The notes under the pieces are model-generated. The model searched no databases. It saw nothing but the letters and a program-made list of their open reading frames with translations, and was not told the origin of the DNA. The translations under genes were made by a program, and so were the position numbers. 64,000 nt of DNA from Panicum virgatum (lineage: Eukaryota; Streptophyta; Magnoliopsida; Poales; Poaceae): assembly GCF_016808335.1 (NCBI RefSeq), contig NC_053150.1, positions 41,815,607-41,879,606 on the forward strand. The letters run 5' to 3'. Shown here in pieces: positions 42,379 through 52,756 of the stretch (positions are counted from its first letter, which is position 1; each line of letters begins with the position of its first letter).

Positions 42379-43399
42379 CTCCCTCCGTTCCAAATTATAA
42401 GTCATTCCAAGAATCTTGAAGGGTCAAACCATCTCAAAGTTTAACTAAAATTATAAAGAGAAACACAAAAATTTATGACATCAAATATGTATACTATGAA
42501 AATATAGCTAACAAATAATCTAATCTTACTATTACTAATTGAGTCTCCTTTGGAGCCTCCACATGAAGCCACCTAGGATCATAGGTGGACACTCTGAAAA
42601 AATAGAGAAATTCTATAAATTCTCACAAAAATCAGAAACATCCAGCCATCAATCCAACAACTCTAATTATAATAATCATCGGATCTGTTATTTACTAATA
42701 AATTACCCACCTTTGCCATTATGAACATAAACTAAAGTAACCCCATAAATATGTATCTAAATTACCTACGTCTGCCATTATAAAAAATCAAAAGTAACCC
42801 CCTAATCTTTGTGTAAATTACCCACCTATGCCATTACAAATACTCTCCTAAATTTGCATATAAATTATCCAATTATATCAATATTATTACAAGTTAAATT
42901 ACTCATAAATCTGAATCGAAATTATACAATTAGAATAATATATTAAAGTGCACCAATATAAAATTCTAAATTACCACTTCAATCATTATTAATATATTAT
43001 TTATATTTAAATGGTACCCATAATATATGTCATCATATATTCATGTATGATGGAAGAGATAAGAATACCGATTCACAAACAAATAGTTCAATTAAACATA
43101 TATTGATACATATGTAATGCAATATAAAATCTATTGTAAATACATAATGATAGATATATATTTTAGAGTATGTGTTAGAATATTTAATAGATGAAAAGAA
43201 CATGAGATAGATAATTATAATTATTGACCTCATTCTTATATTAATTCTAATTAGCCCGTGCGGGAGCACGGGTTGATAGACTAGTGATACTTAATTGGTA
43301 TCATAAATGTTATTATTTTATTATATAAATTTGGTTAAACTTGAAAAACTTTGACTCTCCAAGATTTTTGGAATGACTTATAATTTAGAACGGAGGGAG
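42379..43399. mobile_element. Stowaway MITE split by a Helitron
   Basis: Ends CTCCCTCCGTTCCAAATTAT and its inverse (to GGAACGGAGGGAG-like 43,387-43,399), with TA on both sides (42,377-42,378 and 43,400-43,401). Without the Helitron at 42,524-43,284 it is 260 bp. The rejoined junction ATCTAA/TGATACTTA is the normal interior of this family. Confidence 0.85.
42524..43284 (+). mobile_element. Non-autonomous Helitron, 761 bp, nested in Stowaway
   Basis: It starts TCTTACTATTACTAATTGAG, preceded by A. It ends with a CCCGTGC/GCACGGG hairpin (43,255-43,261 and 43,266-43,272), then CTAG at 43,281-43,284, followed by T. The interior is AT-rich without Rep/helicase. Both boundaries are fixed by the host Stowaway. 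Confidence 0.85.
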
Positions 43400-43429
43400 T
43401 ATCTTTCTGTTTATGATTCCATCAGCAAT

Positions 43430-44475
43430 TCAGCACACACAGCAGGGCGTGCATGCATCCATGCTCCATGAATCAGGACGTTCTCTTGTTGGTTGCACCA
43501 CCTCCGCCCCTGCAAAACAATTTCATCAGCACCTGTAAAAAAAACACAGCATCGCTGCCCCGGAATTCGTCCTCCATTTGGCAGCTAGCCAGGTTCAGTT
43601 CCCCGCCATGTTTTGTGTTGTGTTTTGCCTGCTGTTGATGACACTGACAGATTGGCTGGTCCAGCGGTCGAGCTAGTCCATGGCGTTTTCTAGCACCAGC
43701 ACCCAATCTGGATAACAGCTCGCGCCCATCGCAGTTGCATCGCATGCCCTTACCCTGTCGGTCACACCTCTTACATACGCCACGACTAGCTAGGAGCCCA
43801 GCCAAAATGCTGCAAGGAAGTCGCTCTCCAGGTTTGCAGAGCGGCAGCTGTGTTGTCCTCTCCGGCAGGTTCGTTCAACCCTCCCGATCCGGCCCGGCCG
43901 GCACGGCAAACTAGCTGCTCTCTGATATGCTCCAGCTGCTGGTATTTCCCTGTCACGGTCGGATACAGTTCCAATTCAGCACATGTGTTTTTTTTTAATA
44001 AGCTGACTCTCTCCAGCTAACTGCATTCACCCAGCTCCACGATTGCATTGCTGCCACTTGCCACTTTGCCAAGTGTTCCACCGTGCAAGGGGTGTGCCCT
44101 CGCGAATGGAGGCTAGTACTACGGTTTCCCTGCTCCGATCCCCGGCGGCGCAGCTCGCCGCCGGCGGATGGCGAACGGCGCCTTCCATGCACGCGGCCAC
44201 AGCCCAGCTGCTACGGACGACACGCGGTCCCCACCTTCCCCGCTCAGCTCCTCCCGATTATATAAGCATCCCCCCGGGCCGGGCCGTCTCCTCCCCTGCG
44301 TCGTTCCCAATCATCGCCACCGTCTTCCTCAATCCCCTCTCTCCAAAACCTCCCCGCTTCATTCGTGAACTGCGCGTGCGTGTGTCGCTGGCCGCCGCCG
44401 CGCGCCCGTGCGTGCGTCCGAGGAGGAGGGGGAGGAGGCCGAGGGGAGTCGACCGGCCGGCCGACCGTTCGATCG
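43430..44475 (+). promoter_or_regulatory. Promoter and 5' leader of the SAUR gene
   Basis: A TATA box ATTATATAAG lies at 44,258-44,267, about 210 bp before the ATG, which allows a leader of roughly 180 nt. A TGTCGG element, a form bound by auxin response factors, lies at 43,756-43,761. Canonical TGTCTC was not noticed nearby. Parts of this region match DNA upstream of the first SAUR pseudogene. Confidence 0.6.
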
Positions 44476-44865
44476 ATGGCGAAGGGCGGGCTGAGCAAGC
44501 TGCGGTGCATGATCCGGAGGTGGCACTCGTCCAGCCGCATCGCCCGCGCGCCGTCGCCCGGCGAGGACGGCGTCAACGGCGGCGACGCCCGGAGCGCGTC
44601 GTTCCAAGGCGCCGCGGACGAGGTGCCCAAGGGCCTGCACCCGGTGTACGTCGGCAAGTCGCGCCGCCGGTACCTCATCGCCGAGGAGCTCGTGGGCCAC
44701 CCGCTGTTCCAGTCCCTCGTGCACCGCACCGGCGGCGGCGCCGAGGCCGGCTGCACCGTCGTCGGCTGCGAGGTCGTCCTCTTCGAGCACCTCCTCTGGA
44801 TGCTCGAGAACGCGGACCCGCAGCCGGAGTCCCTCGACGAGCTCGTCGAGTACTACGCGTGCTGA
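44476..44865 (+). CDS. SAUR family auxin-responsive protein, intact
   Basis: An intronless 129-residue protein. The basic N-terminus MAKGGLSKLRCMIRRWHSSS is followed by a variable linker and then the SAUR domain from about residue 52: EVPKGLHPVYVGKSRRRYLI, ELVGHPLFQSLV and GCEVVLFEHLLWMLENADPQ, ending ESLDELVEYYAC. The ATG at 44,476 is chosen over an in-frame upstream ATG (44,365) because it starts the conserved block shared with the pseudogene at 18,682. SAURs are small auxin-induced proteins; several act by inhibiting PP2C.D phosphatases and so activate plasma-membrane H+-ATPases in cell expansion. The C-terminal pattern resembles the SAUR70/76-78-like group. Length and core are typical, with no defect. 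Confidence 0.92.
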   Translation: MAKGGLSKLRCMIRRWHSSSRIARAPSPGEDGVNGGDARSASFQGAADEVPKGLHPVYVGKSRRRYLIAEELVGHPLFQSLVHRTGGGAEAGCTVVGCEVVLFEHLLWMLENADPQPESLDELVEYYAC

Positions 44866-45795
44866 CCGCCGCGAGCCACCGCGCCCGCCCCGGCCGCCGG
44901 GGTCGGAAGCTTCTGGAAACAGCGCATGGCTGCGGCGGATCGTCCTCTGCGATCCGTGTGGTTTGAGCAGTAGTGGTAGAGTGCCGTCGTGGCAACCTCC
45001 GAACGCCGGCGGGCGGCAAAGCGTAAGCCCAAGAACCCCGCTCCTCCGGCGTCGTCGATCCGATTCCGTTCTTCTCTAATCGCTTCGTGTAATTGACTTT
45101 CCCTTCATTTTGCTTCTCGATTCTTTCCCCTTCCTTCTGTCAGTAAGGTCTCTTGGAGTGTAGCTGGCAGAGCGCGTTCAATGTACATTGCAAATCCCGA
45201 CAGAAATCGCCCATTTCGATTCTTAGAATTGATTGTTCTTGTTCATGGCTCAGTAGGATTCCTTCTTCGGTGATGCCGTGGATGTGAATTCACAGGGCCA
45301 TGGAAATTCGAGACGCAGCAATTCTTCAGGAAAAAGAATTTAGTTACGTTTCTGAAAGAAAGCTACGAGACCTGCCTGTCGCTTTTCAAGCGGGACCTTA
45401 GGAGTGAAAAGCATGGCCCCCTTTTCCAAATAAACTCCAGCGCCGCCCCTGGTCGTGGCCTCGCCATGGAGACGGAGACATGGATGGAGAGGGGAGGAGA
45501 AGGGTCGCTAGCATATCCGCGGGCGAACAGCTGTGCGCCAAACCCGAAACGAACACCATCTGCCATGACAGGGACAAGCGTTCAGCTGGTGGCAAATACG
45601 AGGGCGCACGTCTGCTGCGCGGGCTCCCCCCTGCTGGATGGCATGGGCCATCGGCGGCCAAAAAGGCAGGATTCAGAGCCAGAAAATGAACTGGTCAGGG
45701 ATCACCCAGTTGAAGCAACTGACGGCCAAAATGGTCAACTCGGGGGCACCACACGAAGGTGGTGGCCCTGCTTGAGCCAGCAGGTGTGGAACAGA
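44866..45795. other. SAUR 3' flank, no further gene
   Basis: The first 250 bp are the likely 3' untranslated region. No other supported frame; frames on both strands are short. Confidence 0.5.
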
Positions 45796-46140
45796 GGGGC
45801 CGTTTAGTTCCCAAAAATTTTTGGGGCAAAATTTTTTGGGACCGTTTGACCACTAATTAGGAGTATTAAATATAGATTAATTATAAAATTAATTACACGG
45901 ATGGACGGGAAACCACGAGGCGAATCTATTAAACCTAATTAATCTGTCATTAGAGGGTGGTTACTGTAGCACAATATTGTTTAATCATTGTATAATTTGG
46001 TTAATTAGATTCGTCTCGCGATTTCACCCTGGGGTTATGGAATGTGTTTTATCAGTTATTCACATTTAATACTCTAAATTAGTGGTCAAACTTTGCAAGT
46101 TACTGCAGCACATGAAATTTTTTGGGAAATTAACGGGCTC
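45796..46140. mobile_element. Tourist-like MITE
   Basis: Ends GGGGCCGTTTAGTTCCCAA and, inverted, GAGCCCGTTAATTTCCCAA. Interior words CGAGGCGAATCTATTAAACC and AGATTCGTCTCGCGATTT are family-typical. Confidence 0.65.
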
Positions 46141-46849
46141 AGAACAACAGAACAGAACAGAACAGGCGTCGCCAATCAAGGCACGGACAGTGCTGGCGGC
46201 AAGCTCGGCGCTGCCACTTGCGGCGAGCGTGTGTGCGTGCAAGCTCACTCGGATGCCTGCACGCCACCTTCCTTAATCGTCGCCATTAGTCTATAATCTA
46301 TTCGGCTGATGGCCATCCTCTCTTCGCCCATTGGCCATTGCAATGATGATTTGGGGTCCTAATCTGGATTAGGAGAAGCCCTTGACCCTGTTTATCCTTT
46401 TCCAGATCACCAACCTGCAGCCGCTAGTTTAACCCACCGCCTTTTTTTTTTCTCCCCCGGACAAGAAGGGTTATGTTTTCGCGAGTGGCAGGCACACAAC
46501 CGTGTTGCCGCTTGAAGCATGGCTCGACTGAAACGGTGTTCGATTCTGAACTTTGAGCAGAGTTGCATCAGAGGTTGGCATCACCGCATCAGAGATGGAC
46601 GGGAATATCTTTGGACGATTTGGCTTCAGCTCCGGTCGTGCCGGCAGGCGCGTCTACGCTAGCTGCTCGATGAGGTTAGTTGGCTCGTTGCTTGCTGGTA
46701 GCAGGTCGGCTGTCTGCTGCCTAATCCAACATACCAAGGTCTGGCCTTTGGTGTTCCGATCCAGAGCCATGCGAATGCCAGCTGAACGTATACCGACAGA
46801 CAAACCCCTGCAGTGTTTTTACTGTAATACATTCTTGCACGGAGTTATG
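46141..46849. other. Spacer, no gene seen
   Basis: No supported coding frame or repeat boundary. Confidence 0.45.
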
Positions 46850-47187
46850 GTGTGTTCAATTCATTTTGCATTTTGCATTTTTGGAAGAGAATCTTTAATA
46901 TTTGAAGTATTAAATATAGACTAATCACAAAACTAATTATAGATCTCGTCTGTAAACTACGAGACGAATCTAATGAGTCTAATTAATCCATCATTAGATC
47001 TTGTTTACTGTAGTATTACTGTAGTAATTTAGCGTCTAATCACATCCTAATTAGGTTCATTAGATTCGTCTCGCGATTTACAATCCATTTGTGTAATGCG
47101 ATTTATTTTTTGACTATATTTAGTACATTATGCAAGTGATTTATAAAAATTTTGCATTTTGCGTTTTGGAATCTAAACAAGGCTCTA
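46850..47187. mobile_element. Foldback Tourist-like MITE
   Basis: Ends GGTGTGTTCAATTCATTTTG and, inverted, GAGCCTTGTTTAGATTCC. Interior inverted copies of CGAGACGAATCTAATGAG. It is the same family as 25,913 and 27,546. Confidence 0.68.
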
Positions 47188-48230
47188 ATCATGCTAGTGA
47201 AAAGTGCAAAAAATCTGAGCTGCGGTTTTTAGATTAACTGCCAATTCAAGCTTGCCATTGCTAGATTCCGGCCGGCGAACATGACGTCTAGTTACTGAAT
47301 TTCTCAAGTCACATTCAGAATAAAACCTGTACAACTGAACGGCAGCATCGCTCCTCAATCAAGGGACCAGACTGTGGCGCTCTGATCTGGAGGCCGGTTT
47401 ATGCTAATCCGCGGCCTAACCGGAGAGTAGGACCGACACCTGTCATCATCAGCAATGAAGCAAAGAACGCGATCCATCAATTTTTTCTTCTTCTTCTTCT
47501 TTTTTGAAATAAAATCCTTTCTTCTTTTGAGTACGCACGCACGCTCCCCCTTTTAGCGCTCTTCCTGTGCAACGACGGGAACCCTTAAATTCGATCTAGC
47601 ACAAGTGTGTACTAATAATCAGCTCTCTTGATCAACTGATCGTACAAAAGTTTTTTTCCCTAAAAAAAAATCATGCAAAAGCTTTCGGTGGGCCGCCCTT
47701 CTTTTCGGCACCGTATCGGTCGGCCCAACCAGCTAGCTAATCAAGGGTGTTAATCAGGATCAGAGCACTCACGGCCTGAACCTGCAGAACGGTTCTTGAA
47801 CGCAGGACGGCAGGAGTTTTTACAGTGAGCGGTGCCACGAGTTTTACAGAGAACTGAAGAGTGTTCAGCTAGGCATAGGGCGTTGACCTACAGGCATCGA
47901 GTGCTCGTGTTTCCGCTGACCTGCTGCCCGACTGCACCGTTGGTTTCAGAAACCATGGCGCAGGTCCAGTGGGCTGCTGAACCTTATCTGCAGCTGCAGC
48001 TCATCTGCAGCGCTTGAATCAGTAGGCGCTGTCGCATCGGTCGGCTGGCTCGGCTGCAGCCTGCTTCCTCCTGGCGGCCGTGAGCGTGAGGTGGGAACGA
48101 GAACACGACGACGGCGACACCACGGGATGGGGTCTCCCGCCCTACCGCTAACGGTGCTGCGGCGAGCCTGCGATGCGTGGGCTCACTAGTCACCCTAGCC
48201 TCACGGCTGATACGAGGCTGCCGCAACATG
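47188..48230. other. Spacer, no gene seen
   Basis: A TTC microsatellite lies near 47,484-47,502. No supported coding frame. Confidence 0.45.
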
Positions 48231-48238
48231 TCCATTGC

Positions 48239-49341
48239 TATGGCTGGGCGTTCGGCTTACGCGAACATTTCGGGTCGGGTTTTTCGGGCTTTTAAAATTT
48301 CGGGTTTTGAAAACTGGAACCCGAAATTTGCTGACAAAAACTAGAACCCGACATTTTGGGTACCCGAAATTTCGGGTTCGGGTTCGGGTAAACCCGAACC
48401 ACCCGAATTGCCGACCCGCTCGCCCCGCGCCGCTTGGAGCAGGGGAGGCTTGCCCCACCCCACGCGCGCGCCGGCCGGCGCAGCTCCTCGGCCCGGCGCA
48501 GGTGAGGAGGCCGCAGCTCCTCGCCCGCCGGCCTGGTGCAGATCACCTGAGAGAGGGGCCGGAGGAGAGAGGCGGTGGAGATGGCGTTGGCGGAGGCCAT
48601 TGGGAGACGGAGGAGCTGGGGCCGAGCCGAGAGGATAAGATGGAGGGGGACGAGGGCGCAGAGGGAGCCGGTGACGGTGAGGCGGCCGCCCCAGCGGCCA
48701 TTGCGGCGAGGGCGAGATCCAGAGCTGCGCCGGCTCGCCTGCTCGCCGGGGAGGGAGAGGAAGGAGCGGGAGGCGCCGGATGCCTCCATGGATCCGGTCG
48801 GAGAAGAGGAGAGGGGGGGCCGGCACTGGATCCGGCCGCCGGGGGTCGCCGCGAGCAAGGGGGTCGCCTCGAGCAGCACCGTCGGAGGAAGTAGGCCGTG
48901 GTCGCGTGCGGTGGCGCGGGGACGGCGGCCGGCGGGCGAAGGGCGGTGGCGCGGCGGCGGTCGGCGGGCGAGGGGCGCTGGTGGCCTGGGCGACTCGCGA
49001 ATCGCGACTCGTAGTGGCGGCGTGACTGACTGGGCCACTGGGGTGTGGGGTGGGCTGTGCGCCTGTGCGGCTGGGCTGGGCTGTGCGTCTAGGTTAGGGT
49101 TAAGGGTTTCGTGGGCTGGGCTGCAAGTGCAATGAGTAAATATACATGGGCTGGATTGTATTTCGGGTATTTCGTGTAGTTCGGGTACCGTGGCCCAATA
49201 CCCGAACTACCCGTAATAATTTCGGGTACCGTGGGTTAGAACCCGAAATAGGGTTCGGGTTTTTCGGGTTCGGGTTATTCGGGTTCGGTCTCGGGTTTTT
49301 CGGGCTTGGGTTTCGGGTTTCGGGTATTTTGCCCACCCATA
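48239..49341. mobile_element. Non-autonomous hAT element with ACCCGAA subterminal repeats
   Basis: An 8-bp duplication TCCATTGC flanks it (48,231-48,238 and 49,342-49,349). Ends TATGGCTGGGC and, inverted, TATGGGTGGGC. Both subterminal regions are packed with ACCCGAA/TTCGGGT copies in both orientations. The 1.1-kb element has a GC-rich core (48,420-49,030) with overlapping frames that I do not recognise. No transposase is visible. Confidence 0.82.
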
Positions 49342-49439
49342 TCCATTGCACTGTGTTCTGAATAAAAGCCTTCCACGGTGGTCTTCTTCTTCTTCTAGGC
49401 TTGAGATGTGCACTCTTCCTCTACCCTGCTGTTTTTCTT

Positions 49440-50642
49440 GAGTAAATTCCCTGTATGCCATTGGAAAATTGAAGTGATTCCTTATGTGCCATTAGAAATA
49501 AGCTCATCCCTTCTATGCCATCGTTTATAATTTTTCATCCCCTCCATGCCATTGCTGTTAAGTCTCCCTAACAGATCAGTTAAAGGGTATGGCGAAAAGA
49601 CCAGAATACCCCTCCGTTCCCTCTCCAGTTACTTCTTTTTTCCCGAGCGGCCCACCCTCCCTCGCGCGGGAGGTCACCGTGCTCCCGTGCTCCCTCCACC
49701 ACCTCCTCGCGGCCTCCTCTCGAGCGGATCCGAGCGGCGGGGAGGACCGGCGGTGAGCAGGACCGGCGGCGAGCAGGGCTGGCGCATCCTCCCGCCGCGG
49801 CGCCTGCTCCCTCCTCCCTCCTCCGCGAGCGCCGCTGGATCTGGGCTCGGCGGCGTCGACCTCCACGGCGCCGAGCTCGGGACGGCGATCGGTGGCCGGC
49901 GCGCTTGCCGGGCGGCGGCGGCGGTGAGCAGGCGGCCCCTGCTTCGGTGAGGTGCGCGGCCGGCCATGGAGCGCGGCCCCTCCCCTGTTCCCTACTCCGG
50001 CGATCCGCGGAGCCGCACCGTCCTTTCCCTCCCCTGCCCCCTCGCCACGGCCCCTTTGCCGCGCCCCTTGCCGCTCCGCGGCGAGGCGGAGCGGCCGCAG
50101 CGGCGTGCACGCGAGGCCGCCGCGCGGTGCGACGTCGCGTGGCGGGGAACACTCGAGGCCGGCTGCGGCGAGGTGGAGAGGCAGCGGCGACCTCGAGCTC
50201 GGACCCGGAGGTGGTGCCAAGGCGGAGCAGCGCGTGGACGAAGGTTCCGGCGGCGCCATGGGCGGAGGAGACAGAGAGGAGCTGCCCCCAACACTGGCTC
50301 CGTCCCACCAGGCTGGGGCACGCGGGGCCCGCAAAAGGGAGGGAGGCGCGCCGCTCGTTCAGATCGGCGGCAGAGCCTAGGGTTCGGCGGCAGGGGGCTC
50401 TGGCGGCATCAGGATGGGGAGGGGGTGGGCCGCTCGGGAAAAAAAAGAAGCAACTGGAGACGGAACGGAGGGGTATTCTGGTCTTTTCACCATACCCTTT
50501 ACCGGATCTGTTAGGAAGACTTAACAACAATGGCATAGAGGGGATGGAAAATTATAAACGATGGCATAGAAGGGATGAGCTAATTTCTAATGGCACATAA
50601 GGGATCATCTCAATTTTCCAATGGCATAGAGGAAATTTACTC
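49440..50642. mobile_element. MULE with ~200-bp inverted repeats and GC-rich core (Pack-MULE-like)
   Basis: A perfect 9-bp duplication GTTTTTCTT lies at 49,431-49,439 and 50,643-50,651. Inverted repeats of roughly 200 bp start GAGTAAATT and share many phrases, for example CCATTGGAAAATTGA, CTTCTATGCCATCGTTTAT and AGACCAGAATACCCCTCCG. The core (about 49,660-50,425) is GC-rich and carries no transposase; overlapping frames are low-complexity. The structure is that of a Pack-MULE, but a captured host exon is not proven. Confidence 0.8.
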
Positions 50643-50849
50643 GTTTTTCTTCCCCTCTCTTCGGGCTTTCCACCACTTTTTTTTTGAGAAACTCGGGCTT
50701 TCCACCACCTGCCAGGCGGTGTCGATGAGCCCACATCAGCCAGGTCCTTTGGGCCGAACTAGAGTCGCGGCCTATACCGCCGCCCCCTCCAAACAGGCTT
50801 AGCCCGTGGACCCATCTGACCCAGTCATGCCTTTCGAATTCAAATTATT

Positions 50850-51288
50850 GGAAAAAGTCTAAATTACTCCTTCAACTATAGTCAAAGTTTGAATAACCCC
50901 CTAAACTATAATTTAGTTTATTTTACCTTTGCTTTTTGATTCAAATTACACTCTAATACAAATTTTCTTTTTCATTTCTCCATGCATTAGTGGAGTTTTA
51001 AGTTGAAAATTTACAAGGTGATAGTACACATCATAACACATGTTATAAAAATATATCATAATTTTTATCTTTATTTTGATAGGTTAGGATATTTAATAAT
51101 ACATTAATCATTGGAGTTCAAAATTATATGACAAATGATGATGAAAAATTATAACAATTTTTTAAAATATCTATTGTGATGTCTACTTCTACTTCGTAAA
51201 ATTTGAAATTAGATAGTAAATTGAAGTTATGGTTTAGGGCGCTATTCAGACTTTGCTTATACTTGAAGGGAGTAAATGAACTTTTTTC
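50850..51288. mobile_element. MULE-type MITE
   Basis: Ends GGAAAAAGTCTAAATTACTC and, inverted, GAAAAAAGTTCATTTACTCC. Flanking 9-mers CAAATTATT and TTAATTATT agree at 7 of 9 positions. AT-rich interior. Confidence 0.58.
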
Positions 51289-51564
51289 TTAATTATTTAT
51301 TACACCAAAATATTGTTTATTAAGGCTCCAAAGGGGTAGCTCTAAACTAGCAAAAATAGTTTATACTTGATAAACACTAGCAAAAGTGAAGAGCTAGCGT
51401 GAAGTGAAGAAATAGCTCTCAAGACGGTCTATTCATCTCAACAGATGCCAGCTTAGAGCTAGCAGCTAGCTCTTGCCATTTGACAAGGCATAAGTCATGT
51501 GGAGGGCTGCTCGATACACTGGAAGCAAGCGAGTCTTGACACGCTGCTCCATTCGGTCGTCAAT

Positions 51565-51718
51565 CGCTGTGTTCGCTGTGTTGTGGCTGATGGCTGGTGC
51601 TGATTTGTTATGAGAGAACAGTACTGCTGACTGGCTGGTAGTTGGTGGCTGGTGCTAATTTAGTATGAGAGAACAATACTGTAGGCTGGTTAGCTGATAA
51701 GCCAAGCGAACACAGCGA
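51565..51718. mobile_element. Small foldback MITE
   Basis: Ends GCTGTGTTCGCTGTG and, inverted, GCTGTGTTCGCTTGGC. The interior contains two copies of GGTGCTNATTT...TATGAGAGAACA. No target duplication defined. Confidence 0.5.
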
Positions 51719-51881
51719 ATGGTCCCAACGCGAACCCAAGGTAGCAGCGGCAACAGGCGCAGGGCAGGCCGCGAGAAGGTTGGGTCGGCGCGGAGGCGAA
51801 AAGGGTAAAAAGACGGCGACAACAATGTGGGCCGAAGCAAGTCGAGCCATGCCGGGCCGCATGCGCTGCGCACCTGAGGGG

Positions 51882-52071
51882 GCGCTTTTTTCTTTTTTAT
51901 ATTTAAAAAAATAAAAACTTCAAAAATATATGTCCGTTTTGAATTATTTCAAAAATACCACCCAGTCGCCCGCCCATAGGGCGACAGGCCCTTAGTGTAA
52001 TTTTTTTTCTTCAAATTTGCAACGAGGTCCCTGGAAAAAAAGGGGACCTGTCGCCCCTGCAACGGGCGACA
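51882..52071 (+). repeat. Left terminal inverted repeat of the MULE
   Basis: Matches the inverse of 56,730-56,921 with few differences. The inner 60 bp hold a GTCGCCC/GGGCGAC palindromic series, a candidate transposase-binding array. A C run follows at 52,170-52,192. Confidence 0.85.
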
Positions 52072-52223
52072 GGGTGCTGTCCCCCCCCCAGGGCGACCAG
52101 TGGGCGGGCCCGCCCACGGGCGCGGCAGGGGCCTGTCGCCCCCTCCGCGGGCGACAGGGGGGCCTGTCGCCCCCCCCCCCCCCCCCCCCCCCGCCCCCCT
52201 CGAGCGACCGGGGTATCCCCCCT

Positions 52224-52230
52224 TATATAA
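52224..52230 (+). promoter_or_regulatory. TATA box of the MULE transposase gene
   Basis: TATATAA in the phrase CCTTATATAAGG. A non-coding first exon would follow, then a 5' intron from about 52,356 (GTTAGT) to the acceptor at 52,754, two bases ahead of the coding ATG. Confidence 0.55.
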
Positions 52231-52756
52231 GGTCCAACCCCCCCTTCCCTCCTCATTTCAGCCCTAAAATTCCAGCAAAAATCCAGAAAAAAAGAGAGAG
52301 GTGAGGAAAAGAGAAGCGGCGAAGCCCTGTCGGATTCAGCACTTGTGATCTGCGGGTTAGTACATTTAGTTTATATATTTTTCTATTTAAGTACTACGCA
52401 TTTAAGTATGAGTAATTTAAGTACGGGTGAGTAATTTAATTTAATTAGTGCTATAGTAGAACCATTTAATTATGAGTTTAATGATACTTTAGTTTGTAGT
52501 TACGTAGTAGTAAATTAGTTTAGAAAATTAATACTACGTATTTATTATTACAATTGCAGTACTATTAGAGACGTGTTTATAAATTAATTATGATTTAGAA
52601 TAGAATTTGGCATATGCAGTATAGAATTTGAGTGTCATCACATAGTTATGAATACTTATACGTTGTAGTTAAATTTCATACTTAGTTTTTACGGATTATT
52701 GAATAAGGTAGTGAAGTAAAGAGTACAACTCGATAAGTATTATGTGATATACAGAT

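Noticed and set aside
44365..44475. Longer N-terminus for the SAUR protein from ATG 44,365
   Set aside because: The extra 37 residues are low-complexity, precede the conserved MAKGG start shared with the pseudogene, and fall in the expected leader after the TATA box.
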